64,000 nucleotides of DNA from contig CAXIPT010000027.1 of NCBI GenBank assembly GCA_964030475.1, forward strand, positions 51,001 through 115,000, given 5' to 3'. The translations under genes and the position numbers were made by a program. Shown here in pieces: positions 46,678 through 58,815 of the stretch. Position 1 is the first letter of the stretch, and the number at the start of each line of letters is the position of its first letter. This DNA is from Tethya wilhelma (taxonomy: Eukaryota; Porifera; Demospongiae; Tethyida; Tethyidae). The notes under the pieces are model-generated. The model saw only the letters and a program-made list of their open reading frames with translations, was not told the DNA's origin and did no database searches.

Positions 46678-46775
46678 GAGCCTCGGCACATGCAGAGGAT
46701 TACGGTAGCTGGTTTGTCTGTCTGTCTGTCTGTTCCATTGAAATCTCAAGAAAGGCAGCTCTATAGTGATTAAAT
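46678..46775 (-). mobile_element. CCTCGG-type element, truncated copy D (reverse)
   Basis: TTGAGCCTCGGCACATGCAG, then GGATTACGGTAGCTGG, a TCTGTCTGTCTGTCTG run and CTCAAGAAAGGCAGCTC. Only the end and adjacent repeat survive. Confidence 0.7.
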
Positions 46776-47137
46776 GTATGGTAGAGTAAGCCACTAATTA
46801 TCAGCCACCATCAATTTCCAACATGATTTCTGACTGCCCCCACAACCTGAAAGGCTTCCCAATGTCATTTAAGTGGTGGCCAAATTTAATCTATAATCAG
46901 CCAAAAACATCAATTTTCAGACAGCAGCTAAAAAACACCCTGAAACTAATGTTTGAGCTACCAAATCTGGAAATCAAAAAGTTCAATCTTGCTACTAGTA
47001 ATCAAGATCAAGTAATCAATAATCAGCCAGCAATTTCATTAATACCTGATTCTGCTAGCTACTAAAGATACAAGTGAGTTTTGAGGTGATAGACTGGTAA
47101 AATAACTTATTGTTAGCTTATGTATGCAGTTTAACGA

Positions 47138-47258
47138 TGCAGCGACCACTATCATGCCAGTTATCCAAATTGCACTTAAAAAAGGCTATAATCATATCAA
47201 TATTGGTACAATTTGGAAATAAATGGATAACTGGCATGATATTGGTCATTGCAGATGG
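47138..47258. repeat. Foldback of about 120 bp
   Basis: TATCATGCCAGTTATCCAAATT and its reverse AATGGATAACTGGCATGATA face each other around TTAAAAAAGGC..ATTGGTAC. Chance frames on both strands arise from the symmetry. Confidence 0.85.
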
Positions 47259-47319
47259 CTTAATATGGATGGCTTTTGATTTTGTACTTTTTGCAAAATA
47301 CAGAGACACTCATGGCATG

Positions 47320-50200
47320 TAACTGCAGTTTGATGATACACATACAAACATAGCTCACTTGTGGTGCTTCACCAGGAAAGGGGGGGCGTATCACTACTTC
47401 CTGTGTGAGATATGGCTTCAATTATTGCAGTGATTTTGCTCTACAATTTTAGAACGGTATAAGTGAACCGTTTCGCATTAACTGATTACACCCACGTTTA
47501 AATTTAAAATTAATTACATCATACCACGAAGATTAAAATTCAAATTTCAAGTAGCTATGCATTATTTTTATATTTTTTTTACAAAGACAGTTCGGACTCT
47601 GTTTCTTTTATGATATAGCTAAGCAACTTTTATGCTAACTATGATGCAAGCCTCGCTGCTCTAGTGTATCTATTAGCTATAAAAAAAGAGCCAAAGTACA
47701 GGAGGGTCTAATCGTCAAATTCGATAAAATAATTTTGGCTTTTTTTGTAGGTAGGCAGCAATGCTTACAAAAGAGATGCTATGGCTAGATAGCCTAACTA
47801 TCTCTGCAGCTATGTAGCAACTTTGAAGCTTGTCCCTTGAAAGGCTGTAGAAAAACGCCGCTCTAAACATCACAATCGTGACCTCTAGTCCTTTAGCTAC
47901 TGCTACAGCCACACCCCTTCAAGAGTTGCAACTCAAACTTTGTATTTTAGTTAGTAGAGAGATACTTTACCCATTTGTGCAGAAAGTTCAGAGTTGAGTG
48001 CTTAGACGCTTTGTCTAAACAATAGCGCTAAAGGTAACCGATTACCCGTGAAGTACACACTTGTGCATACTAAAAAATTCAATTTTTAAACGCGAAGTAT
48101 GCACTTTTACGTACTATTAAGAAAAAAAGCTTGAGCATCAACTAGATACTGTAGGTGGTCAACTTTTGGCGTTGATCTGAACTCTTAACTCCAAAGTATA
48201 CGCGGATAGTAGTGCAGAACGTTGCAAAAACGTTGTAATTTTGAGGTGCAAAAGTTTTTAGAACAGTATAAGCAAACCAAAACGAGTTAAGAAAAAACCT
48301 CACAGTTTTAGATAGGGGGTGTATGTAGTTTAAGTCTTATCAACTTTGTTTCATTCGTAGCAAGAACACGGCTGGAAAACGGAACAATCTATTTGCATTC
48401 AGCTACGTTTGCAGATTCATTGCAAATTTGATGACGTATGCACGTAACTACCAAAATACGTGACGTCACGCACGTACAATTGCACTCGTACATAGTCAAT
48501 TGATCGAAAACAGAAGATTGACTTCAATTTCATAGTGACGTCACGCTGCACTCGCGCTTAAGTATTGGCTATACTGGCAAGTAAGAATTCTTGAAGAGAC
48601 AGGATTTTGAACGTTTTTACTGGTAAATTCATGCATTTGATGTGTTACTAAATTCATTTTGATAGAAATACAACAAAATTAAAAAATTTCCCTGACTACC
48701 TTTGAAGCTGTGTACTGCATATGCATGCCTCAGCCTCGATGCTATACAGCTGCAATATCATTAATGCTTGGATGCACTAAGTGTAGAAAGTGTGTTTTAC
48801 ATGACATTGTAATGTATATTATACGCCAAGGGTTGTGCACCATGCATATGGAGCCATTTATTGATCTCAGTAGACCTAATTGCCGAGCGCCTTAGTGCAA
48901 GGCATCTAATTGTGATGTATGGCTCAGTTTGCCAGCAAGTGTTTTATATATGTATGTCCTGTCACGCTTTAGGAATGTAATTAGTTCTAACGTAATGTCA
49001 TGTCATTTTGGAATGCAATTCTGTTCTGGTATAGATCGTTACTTAGTTGCTCAATGTATAAAGTAGAGCGCTCGAGCGTCTATGCTTTAGTGAGCTATAA
49101 TAGATTATACTTCTGTGCAAGAGTAACATAGAACGAATGCATGCAAAGGCAAAGAACACTCCTATATCTGAGAGAAACAGCTGCTAATCATCAACAATTC
49201 ACGATCATGGCCTGGCTGCAGCTCTCTGACCTTTGCCGGGTGCAGTGCTAGTGACGTTTTATAGTGTTCCTGGGATCGCGCAGTGTATGTGTTCCTAGGA
49301 AAAATTCCCTAAGGATAACTGTTTTCCGGTACCCCAAATTTTGTAGTGCACAGGGCAAAGTGTTCCTGGCCCGTTGCGCAATATAAATGGTCCCACAGTG
49401 AGCTTGCATACAAGGCAAAGTTTAAGTGATCTGAGGTTCACTGCTATTATATTAAATGGCTTATAGCAACTATGTAGCCTCGTACCTAGGCTCTCCCCTT
49501 TGACCTTTTACTCACGGAAAGAAAGTGGAGAGCCTGAGATCTCATGTCACGCACGTGAACCCCAAATAAATGAGCATTGGCAAAATCGACCACAATCCAT
49601 GTGCTGATCTATTTTTTTCCCTCGAGTTTAGCAACAAAGAAACAGACCTTGTACTTTTTGTCAGTGCTCTGCTACAGCAGTCTAATTTTGCTTGCTAGCT
49701 TCTATTTAGTATCTAAATGCTGCTTATTAGCTAGCAGCGTGCTAATAGTGCATGTAGTATTCAGAGTGAGATACGGTTCAATCGACTAGTCATGCAAACA
49801 AAGACGTTCTGTCATATAACTTACTCGAAAAAAATGTCTTGTTATGTATGGTGACTCTCTTGGTCCAAAGACTTAGCGTTTTGTTTCAGTATTGCCAAAA
49901 TTCCGAGTAGAACTGAACTGAACTAAAAATATGGCAACCTTAGACGGAGAATATGTGCATGGGCAGTCTGATTGCCTGGATGTGATATTCCCACTCTCAA
50001 ATGCAAAGCTAGCATGAGGCACTATTTTGCACAATGTGTACTCCTAGTAATTATTATTATTATTATTATTAATATTGCTTTACAGTGCACATGGGATATT
50101 AGTGAGCATAGAAATTACTTGTAACTAGCCACTGTGAAGTGGGTGATGTTGATTATTAGTATGCACATTGAAGGACTGTACCAGAGCAAACTGGCAGCCT
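47320..50200. other. Intron interval without recognised genes
   Basis: AT-rich, with TGACGTCAC motifs at about 48,460 and 48,537, a hairpin repeat (GGCTCTCCCC..GGAGAGCC) at 49,481-49,545, an (ATT)n tract near 50,050 and (CA)n at 50,212-50,240. Short open frames such as 48,710-48,895 and 49,577-49,789 carry no recognised domain. Confidence 0.6.
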
Positions 50201-50209
50201 TTACAAAAC

Positions 50210-50235
<26 letters not shown>

Positions 50236-50246
<11 letters not shown>

Positions 50247-51005
50247 TGAAATTGAACGATTGACCCGGGATCTAGTTCGGAGAGCAACAGGTGAGTCTTG
50301 CCTTGCAGATTTAATTGGTGTCCAAGTGGGAGGTCCTCTTCGAAAGATGGTTAGCCCTGGAATTCCATCACGTTTTTCAAATTTTACTTGTCTAGAACAG
50401 GAAATATCCAACTCAGAATCGCTGTTGCTATCATTCCCACTAGATTCAGTACTCTTTGATCTTTTCTGTCTGATCTTGAATCTTCTCTTGACAACTGGTG
50501 TCCATCCGCTGTCCTCACTATTGGCCAGTTGGTACTGTACTTGACTCCAGGAGTGTAGTCACGCTCTTCATAGGTAATGTCCTTACACTCAGATAAATCA
50601 GGACGAGATACTGGAGGGCTTTGGGGCCAATCTTAAAGGATCCAGCAGGGCTCTGGCGAGCATCATTTGGAGTTGCAAGTTGAGGCTCAGAGTCAAGCTC
50701 AGAAGGTTTGGAAACAGTGGATTGGCTGAGATTGGCTGTTGTAGTAGACAACTTATTAGACACTTTATCTCTGTTTCTTTTCCTCTTTTTTTGAGCATGC
50801 TTCTTGTTAGTCCGCTTAGACAGAGTCTTGGGCCAGAAGAAACTGACTGAGAATCCTTCCTTGGTTGATTTAGCTGTCCACAGTGCATCACTCAGACTCA
50901 AACAGCTTTGTTGAAGTTGTAGAGTCAGTGAGAGGGGAAAGCCAAGTGAGGCCAAGGAGGCAAAATCACCCTCTAACACTGCCACTTTAACTGCCTTTTC
51001 AGCCT
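50236..51005 (-). pseudogene. Decayed gene of unknown family with repeated G-PG..WTP module
   Basis: On the minus strand LASLGFPLSLTLQLQQSCLS, DALWTAKSTKEGFSVSFFWP and a basic KKHAQKKRKRNRDKV stretch run to about 50,640. After a frameshift comes ITYEERDYTPGVKYSTNWPI, and after another WTPVVKRRFKIRQKRSKS. SRQVKFEKRDGIPGLTIFRR and WTPIKSARQDS end it at a stop at about 50,236. The module (Y/F)E..RD..PG(V/L) plus WTP(V/I) occurs twice. Two frameshifts make it inactive. It resembles N-terminal, gag-like or accessory proteins of invertebrate mobile elements, but I cannot name it. Confidence 0.45.
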
Positions 51006-51151
51006 TTTTTTAATTTTTTTTATTTTTTAAATTATTTATAACTGCTTCTATGTGGCTAGCTTTACTAAATTGTGGTGGTGGCAGTCCATGTATCTTTGAT
51101 TGTTTACATGCATATATAAATTCCCTACAGGATCATATTAACATTATAATA

Positions 51152-51830
51152 ACCCAGGTGAAAAATGGTCCGCGGATATCCATGGTTGCGTGGTTTACCA
51201 CTTAATTACCATGTTTGTGCACTAAACCGCCAAATACCCACGTGGCACGGGTTTTGGTGCCATCCGGTTTTTGGAGTGAAGCCACGGTTTACGGTGATTA
51301 TTTCATAGCTTTCATGGTGATAGAAGACAATACTAAGCTATATAGCTCTTTTAGCCTAGATTTAAGCCATGCATGCTAGGCTTGCTGATTCACAGACACA
51401 CAGAAATTATTTTCGCTAGATACACTGCTACAACAGTACTTATTTCTTACATTGCATACTTGAAAAAGTTTATTTTGGCTTACCATAGTCCAAAGATAGA
51501 GTCTTTGACAAGAAAAACAGCTAATCTGTACTTACAAATGCTACATCGCAGCTAAAATTGACTCCACCCATTCGCTGTGTCAGCTCAAGAGTCAGAGCTC
51601 TGCTAGTGTTGTAGCTCAGGCGCTTTGTATACGCTGTAAGTAGCCATGTCTACACTCCTTGCTAAAGTGTTAACAACTACTAGCTTGTTTTCTCCATGGT
51701 TTACCAGTAGTAAAAGGTGGTAATGCGTGGTACATGGCGAGATACAGCAGAATACTACTAGTGAAATACTGTGGTTTACAACCTGATGCCGCAAATTTAT
51801 TGCGCATTTCTGCTCTCATTTCCACGCAGG
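51152..51830 (+). mobile_element. CCCGGGTGAAA-end MITE, copy 7
   Basis: ACCCAGGTGAAAAATGGTCC to CTCTCATTTCCACGCAGG, with all family blocks. In an AlaRS intron, forward orientation. Confidence 0.85.
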
Positions 51831-52596
51831 AAGTTTCTGATCACTCACAATTAAGGGTTTCAATCCAGATGCCATGGTTTACCCCCAGACAGGCCACTGT
51901 TTACTGTGTATAGTGTGTTGATGGTCAAAACAGTGATAGAATTATACAGTAGCTTCCTGGCAGCCTACTGTATATTAAAGTTGTAAACTATTATAGTCAG
52001 GTTCAAGTTTTTGTGATTTTTACCAAACCATCTATACTACCATTCAAATTAATCAAATATCAGAAATAGACTTCTTTCTACTTGAAACAATGACCGAACC
52101 ATAGAGTCACGACCCCTTCAGTTACCAATATTATAGCAATTACAACACATGCACATAGGTTACAACGTCTTGCTCTTAACATTTATTACACTGCAGGTTC
52201 CCACTGTGGCACTGTCAACATTGTAAATATGTACACTGCATAGATGGTCTTTTTCTGGTATTTTAGCACAATACATATAGAATAAAAAAACTAACGAAAA
52301 TAACACGCTAAAACTATTGTGAAGTGATACTGTCAGGATGGGTGGGAACAACATGTGCCTGTGCTGAGCCAGCCTTTTAAGTGTCAGTATATATTATTAA
52401 ATGACTTTTCTTATGTCAGCGTCCTAGTGGTTAGTTGGTTAAGCATGGGAGGGGACTGCACATGTTGTCCTTGTGTGCTTATGCTCTTGATTTAACACTT
52501 GTCATCAAATAATAATGGTTAATAATAAAACTTGCATTATTTTCACAAACATGTAATAATGAGTAATTCTAGTGTCCTTGTTGTTCTTGGTCTATA

Positions 52597-53205
52597 GATG
52601 TTTGAATTTGTTGAGTCTGTTTCGTTCTAGTTTTTCTCTAAGTGGTTTTACCCTGCTTATTGCATTTCTGTGTATTTTGTTCCATTCTGTGATCAAGTTT
52701 TGTCTATTTGTGCTGAATGGTAGCATTTGTTTTATTTCTTCCTGCACGGGTTTGGTTGAATATTTGTTTATGTCACTTGATTACATTTCCACAGTGCCTT
52801 ATTGGTAATGCTATAAGTTTCATTGTGTTAGATTTTGTGCCATTTAATTTCAACATCTGTGTTTGAACGGTGAATATGTGGTTGGCACCATATGGATAGG
52901 CTCTTAGGTGGCTTTTTGGCTACCAAACAGTTTTCCATGAATTTCTTATGGTAATTAGCATTAGTTAAGATTTATTAACATGATGTAAATTTGGCTACTT
53001 ATTTCCTCCAGTCATCCGGTAAGTTCTTAGTCTGCATCCCTGTGAGCTGTAGACTCGTGACAATGTTCCATACTTTCTTCTCTCTGACTGTGGTGTTTCT
53101 TTGATATGTCTCTCGTTTTTTGTCTTCGTATTGAATCCCTTTATCTTGAATACCATCATTTTGTTAATCTCTGTATTGAGCGATTTCATTATTTTGTGTA
53201 CTGTG
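52597..53205 (-). other. Two unrecognised minus-strand open stretches
   Basis: 52,597-52,782 encodes INKYSTKPVQEEIKQMLPFS, NLITEWNKIHRNAISRVKPL and REKLERNRLNKFKHL with no Met. 52,995-53,205 encodes MVFKIKGFNTKTKNERHIKE and further basic residues. Both are Lys/Asn/Arg-rich and could be pieces of a retroelement or chance frames in AT-rich DNA. No domain was recognised. Confidence 0.25.
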
Positions 53206-53232
53206 ATGATTGTCTTTGTGTTGTTTCATAAG

Positions 53233-53763
53233 CCCCGTTTACATGCACCCTCTAATGCGCATTAAACCCAATGTGAATTGTGTGTTAATGCCCTCTAATG
53301 TGCATTGGCCCAATCCACATCTGGAGGTGGATTGAAACCGGTTTTAATTCGGATTGAGCTGAGCCGGCTCACATGTACACAGTCCAAAGTGAATTGAGAA
53401 CCTAGCTAGAGCTACTTAGTGGGTAAAATGATACTAGTTAGGCAGCTATCATTTGTAAAAGTTTGTAGAATCATGCTGAAACTTTAGTGCTGTAATTTTT
53501 TACCTGAATTGAGGCTCCAATCCAAGAATACGAAAAATGATGGTTTTCTGTCACAAGAAACACTCGAGGAAAAACAGGAAAGCTATTTCTACACAAAATA
53601 AACTTGTTCTGACTCTTACTTTTGTCTGTTTAACTTGCAAAAAAAAAAAAATTCTGCTTGCTAATTAATGTACACCAAGTTATGTCATTAATCCGGTTTC
53701 AATCCAGTTTTGCATTTACATGCCACAAAGATGAGTGTGGTTTGTGGTACATGTGTAAACGAG
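53233..53763. mobile_element. MITE with GTTTACATG ends
   Basis: GCCCCGTTTACATGCACC at the left and GGTACATGTGTAAACGAGC at the right are inverted repeats; inner TTGAAACCGG / CCGGTTTCAA also invert. No clear target duplication (TAA versus TAC). About 530 bp, non-coding. Confidence 0.7.
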
Positions 53764-53999
53764 CTACAATATCTGGTTGTATTTCTTCTACACTTGGTAA
53801 AGCATCTGCTCAGTTAGGCATTTCTCCCAGTACCCTAGACGATTCAGTGGTGTTGATAATATTTTGTTCTTCCTCATTTTGGCTCTTATTCGTAGTTGCT
53901 GGTAAAGAGTCGCCAAGGGTGGGTGGTAGTGTACCAGGCTGATGCCCCCATAGATTTTGAGGTCTGTTTAGTATCGTTTGGCTGACCATCTCTTGTTTT

Positions 54000-54482
54000 T
54001 GGCTTCTAACTTACTACAATGTAATGTAACACACGACGTACAATAGTAATCTCTTTGCCAACATCTTCTTCCATTTTATGGTCATACTCTGAATCTGCCT
54101 CCTGGACACTAGACATGCAGAAGACTGACTCTCTTCAAACTTGGTACCAGAATGCGCTGCTACTGAACTTTTTAAAAATCCGTCAACTCTTTGTTAAAGT
54201 GTTGTCCAAGTCTTACTAGCACAGGCTACATTAAATTAAATTTATTCATGTAAGTACCTAATGTATACAGGCAGATTTACCAGTTTTAATAATCTCCTTG
54301 TTGACATCGTCTAATTCAGAATCACTCTCTGAATCTGCCTCCTGGACACCAATATCTCAGTATGGAGACTAGATGGGGTGTTGATTTTCTTCTGGGTACC
54401 TAAGTGTTGCCACTGAGCTGTTTGAAGATCCATCAACTCCTTGTCTGAGTGTTGTCCCACTCTTATATACTTCAATGGGCTA

Positions 54483-54519
<37 letters not shown>

Positions 54520-54800
54520 TAGTATATAATGTTACATGAAAGGTTTTGTCATTTTTATTATGGGTTTCAACATGCTAATAATCTATTGTGTGTATGTTGT
54601 TTGGGGTGTGGCTAATAGTACATTACGGCAAGTTCATTTGTCGTTGTTGTGGCCATTTGGGACACAAAAGTGTGTCCGTTATGTGGAATAGCAGGGTGTC
54701 CGCTGCTCAGGGGTTGCTTTAGTACTAAAATATATAGAGCCACAATTTGGGCATGGGTAAGTGTCTGTCATAACACAGATATCCGCACTTAAGGGGTGTC
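54000..54800. other. Internal direct repeat and (TTA)n tract
   Basis: GAATCTGCCTCCTGGACAC with GTTGTCC and CATCAACTC neighbours occurs at 54,092 and again at 54,331, a direct repeat spaced about 240 bp. An (ATT)n tract lies at 54,485-54,515. No gene was recognised. Confidence 0.55.
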
Positions 54801-54814
54801 CGTTAAGTCGGGTT

Positions 54815-55188
54815 TCACTGTATAGATATCAGGCCAACTCTTGTCTGTCTTACCAAGTACCACTTACAAACAGCAGCAGCCATGCAGCTAAGTTGCTTCT
54901 ATTCAACACAAATTCTAGACAATCCACACCAGATCAATGGGCGTGGCCTCAAATCTAAGTGCTTAAAGAAGCACAAAAGGCTCAAATCTCAGTAACCACA
55001 GCATTTTGGACAGCGAAAAAATATATTTCTACAAGATCATTCAGATTTCTGAGTGTAAGTACCATCAATTTTGTCGCTAGAGCTGCCTTTCTTGAGATTT
55101 TGATGGAACAAACAGACAGACAGACAGACAGATGCACAAAACGACTACCGTAATCCTCTGTACGTGCAAAGCACGTGCTGAGGCCTAA
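54815..55188 (+). mobile_element. CCTCGG-type element, partial copy E
   Basis: CAGGCCAACTCTTGTCTGTC, CAATGGGCGTGGCCTCAAATC, a CAGACAGACAGACAGA run, AAACGACTACCGTAATCC and GCACGTGCTGAGGCCTAAT. The left terminal part is missing. It lies 150 bp upstream of AlaRS exon 4. Confidence 0.75.
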
Positions 55189-55340
55189 TTGCAAATTGCC
55201 ACAGTCAAAAGCTACCTTAAGTATATAGTACGTTATATGCTTTTTACATAATGGGGTGGGGTGGCATGCATTTTTGCGTATAATGTGTGAAGCATGCATG
55301 ACATTGTGTTATTTGTTCATTCTCATGCATACACCACTAG

Positions 55341-55396
55341 AGTTTCCCCAGAGAAAGTGTTGCCTTTTGGAACTAAGGACAACTTTTGGGAAAAAT
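55341..55396 (+). CDS. Alanyl-tRNA synthetase exon 4 (56-bp micro-exon)
   Basis: After ACACCACTAG the exon completes the Gly of exon 3 and encodes VSPEKVLPFGTKDNFWEK. It ends one base into the next codon at GTACGT. It matches the VLPFG.KDNFWEM segment of AlaRS; the Trp is part of the alanine-binding region. The usual FWEMGDTGPCGPC reads [13 protein letters not shown] when joined to exon 5. Reading past the donor gives an unrelated frame to 55,503. Confidence 0.88.
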
Positions 55397-56369
55397 GTAC
55401 GTCTGCTAACAAATTTATAATAAAACGTGACTGTAGAGTAGATACATACACATGTAGAGTACCAGACAACAAGAATGTACTAGTTGAGGTGTCATGCATG
55501 TAAGTGTGGTATGGGGTGTCACTGAGCATTAGTAAGTGACAAGTTTACTAGTATAAACAATTGTAAGTAATTAAAATGTTAGAGTGCTTGCTCCTAGTAA
55601 TGCATGAATGGTGCAAAAATAATTTGTGTATACTAAAACTCTGCAAATCTAAAGTTTCTATGAGTGCACAGCTCTTTTACCTTTCTCTGGTATGAGCACA
55701 AGGCTCCTTTAACATTTTTCCTTCTATTGCAGCTGCCAACAAAAATTTTAGGTTCTTAGCAGTTTTTTCATGATATTTTTCTTTACACAACTCATGCACT
55801 GTTTGCCAAAATTGAACTAAATTTGAACTTGTACTCCCTGATCATGTCATTAGAGAGTAATGGATAGAGTTTTCCAATTACTAGGATAAAACTATGAAAG
55901 TGATGATGTCATATTTGAAATTTTGAACTTGCAAGCATGGTACCTGCTTGTAAACGAGATCTGAGCTTGTATAACTAAACGCGTAGTGTATTGCATTAAT
56001 TTTTAGGTTCTATTTTTTTGCTACTTGTAAAACTTACTAGCTTGGTAGTTGATACATTACCTTAGTGTTACAAATTTTTGTGGGCATACTAATGTTTGAT
56101 ATTTTTGCAGATAATACTAAAATTATCCAAAATGCAGAAATTACTAAAATTATTTTTAGTACCAAACTATAATGAGTTGGTAACAATACAGTACAAGCCA
56201 GTTCACCACACCAGTATGTAGTAATGTAAACCACTTCACTATGTGTATACTACCATAAACCACTTCTTGCTAGTTCTGTATGGCTCCTCCTGACACTCAA
56301 GTTACTAATGCTTCTCAGATGCAAGGCAAAGATCTTTATACATGCGCACAAGAATTACAGTAGTCATTT

Positions 56370-56370
<1 letters not shown>

Positions 56371-56446
<76 letters not shown>

Positions 56447-56469
56447 NTGTGTGTGTGTGTGTGTGTGTG
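56371..56469. repeat. (GT)n microsatellite with N at 56,447
   Basis: About 49 GT units, one ambiguous base. It lies in the position where sister elements carry a TCTG repeat. Confidence 0.95.
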
Positions 56470-56540
56470 CACTCTATTTCTCAAGAACGCACATCCATAC
56501 CAAGGTAAAATAATCGAGATTATCTAAAAAGTTGCATGTA

Positions 56541-57175
56541 CGGTGCAACCACATAAGAGACCAAGATTTTTAAAACATTTGCAAACAGTCAAAAGTGCAT
56601 TAAATCAAAAATTTGGTGCTAACAGACAGAATTTAGGTGGTTTGAAGTGTTTTTGAAAGTCAAAATTTCACCGTATCACTGTAGTTATTTTGCAAAGCCA
56701 TAAATCTGCAGAATTTTGCAAAATACAACTGTTTGGTCAAGTGCCAAGGGCCTGCTCTACCAAAGTTTGTGCAATGCTAAGGAATTGCTTATAGACAGAT
56801 CAAATCTGGGATCGTAACTCGCACCGGAGGCTATTTTCTATTCCTACCTTCTAAATTTTACATATTTTTTTGTTTTATGCAAGCATTTCTTGCTCTTACT
56901 CATGAGTTGAGAGCTCTGATTTGGAACATATATATTAATTAATGCAGTCACTAACTCCCTATAAAATCTGGACTCTTATGTAACTCCCAGTAGTTTGTCC
57001 AATCCTATCCCTAACGTTTTTGCCTTACGATTCTTTGCAAATGGTGAGCCATGCCCTCCCACAATCACGTGACCAGACCCACCCACCTACAGAAGCACCA
57101 CAAGTGATCAGCCTACACAAATATATTGAGATAAACACAAAATCACGAATTTTGGTCTCTTATGTGGTTGTACTG
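56541..57175. mobile_element. TA-target MITE nested in copy F
   Basis: CGGTGCAACCACATAAGAGA at the left and TCTCTTATGTGGTTGTACTG at the right, each flanked by TA. Removing it rejoins the CCTCGG-type element (TTGCATGTA and TAGCATTAATTTTAC). 635 bp, no recognised gene. Mariner/Tc1-like by target. Confidence 0.9.
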
Positions 57176-57620
57176 TAGCATTAATTTTACAAAAACCTGT
57201 AGTTCCTAAGATCTGAGACTTTTCAGCATCTGAGCGCTAAGCTTCGAGACCACACCTACTGATCACACCCATGCATTTGTTAGTGTGCATTATTTAAAAT
57301 TGACTAAAAGATGAATGTTTCCACTTGACAGAAGGCCAGCTGACTCACTTTTTAGATAAATTTAGCAAGCAATAACACTATAATCTTTTTAAAGAGAGGC
57401 TTGCGAGTAAAAAATGCATATAATTTTTTACACCAAAAAGCTCCACTAAGGGTGCTGTTTGAGCAGAATAACAGCATGCTTTTTTGCAGTCAAAAAATTT
57501 TTATAAATTTTGAGATTTAAGACATGAAATCAGCACAGCATTTCATTGCACATCCTGAGTGGGTGGGGCATTTGTGTGATGTCAGAGTGAGAGCCATGTG
57601 TACACTAAGTATATATTAGC

Positions 57621-58815
57621 ATAGATAATATACTCCGGCTAGGGATTGGAAACAGCGCCAATTAACACTAGTTCGCGCGGGCCATGCTCGTTAGATGGAA
57701 ATGTGCAACCAAGAGTGGAGGTTTCTTAGAGTGGGTTTCATTCAGAGATTATATTGCAATAACTACATTTCTACTTTATAACAGTACCAGAGACCCTCCT
57801 GCACCCCTAGACGAAGATATTATTATAAAATTTAATGATCATCGATGCAATAAAACAACACTAAAATGTTTAACATTGAACACGTAAGGGTAGTCTACTA
57901 CAAAGAAATAAATCTTTGGCAATAGCCTGTACAAATATCAGTATAAGAATAAGAAAGTGGTCTTGCTCTCAAATACTGACAAAAGTGGTGTGATTCCAAC
58001 TGAGTCCGAATCCCAACTGTGACCGTGTGATTACCAATGATATAGTGACTCATATATGGCTGGACCCAGGCAGCCTGATTCGTCTGGTGTAGCCACACAA
58101 AACAGTTAGAAAGACACACTACAACTTCTGTAGCAACTGATGAAGTATTTGGACCAAATGTGATGGAGATACATGTTGCCAGCTGCTCTGTATTCTGGAT
58201 TATGCTGGAACTTGAACCTTTAACACCCGTAACGGTACCTTGAATGAGATGAAAATTGAGTGATTTACAAGCAAAAAGTAACTGGTAGGGCATATAGTAA
58301 TAGTTGCAGAATCAAGAACTCTAATCAAAGTTAGATTTTATCCAGTACAGAGGACAAGGCTGTCCCACAAACATAGGGCTCAATTTTCACACTTTGATGA
58401 ACTTTTCTTAAAAACCAAAGCACTCCAATGGAAATAAACTACATAGGGGCACATGGTATACTAGACTGAAGCTAAACACTTCAACATATAAACATGAAGC
58501 TAAACATGTAGCTAGAATCACCCTCAAAAGTATCAAACCATGGAGAATCATGCTTGACACACCCATATCTCAACAGAAGGTAAAATTTTCTGGATTATCA
58601 AACACAAGTAGCTTATTCTTATGCTTAGAACACAAGCCGCTTACCTTTCTTCTCTACAGCACGCTACTCTTCTGACTTTTGTCTTTGCAGAGCTCTTCTT
58701 TACATGGATTCAAAGTGTGAAAAACTATAACGCGTACGGCCCGCGTGGTAAACTATTGGAGTATAGGGCACGTGACCACCCGTTTCCAATCCCTAGCCGG
58801 AGTATATTATCTATG
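57621..58815. mobile_element. Nested 1.2-kb element with 8-bp target duplication
   Basis: ATAGATAATATACTCCGGCT with AGGGATTGGAAAC at the left is inverted exactly at the right (GTTTCCAATCCC ... TATTATCTATG). ATATTAGC is repeated at 57,613-57,620 and 58,816-58,823. An 8-bp duplication fits hAT, MULE or P-type elements. Two unrecognised frames lie inside: 57,684-57,887 plus (begins LVRWKCATKSGGFLEW) and 57,898-58,293 minus (131 codons). A gene function is not assigned. Confidence 0.85.
57898..58293 (-). other. Unrecognised 131-codon frame inside nested element
   Basis: Begins MPYQLLFACKSLNFHLIQG and contains EVVVCLSNCFVWLHQTNQAA. No domain was recognised, no transposase signature. It may be chance or a remnant cargo gene. 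Confidence 0.2.

Larger units (their letters stand above)
56340..57310 (-). mobile_element. CCTCGG-type element, copy F (reverse), split by a nested MITE
   Basis: GCGCACAAGAATTACAGTAG, a long (GT)n tract, CTCTATTTCTCAAGAACG and AATAATCGAGATTATC lie left of a nested MITE. TAGTTCCTAAGATCTGAGAC and GCGCTAAGCTTCGAGACC lie right of it. Here the usual TCTGTCTGTC run has been replaced by about 50 GT units. Confidence 0.7.

Noticed and set aside
47110..47322. Overlapping frames on both strands around 47.1-47.3 kb
   Set aside because: They arise from the symmetry of a foldback repeat.
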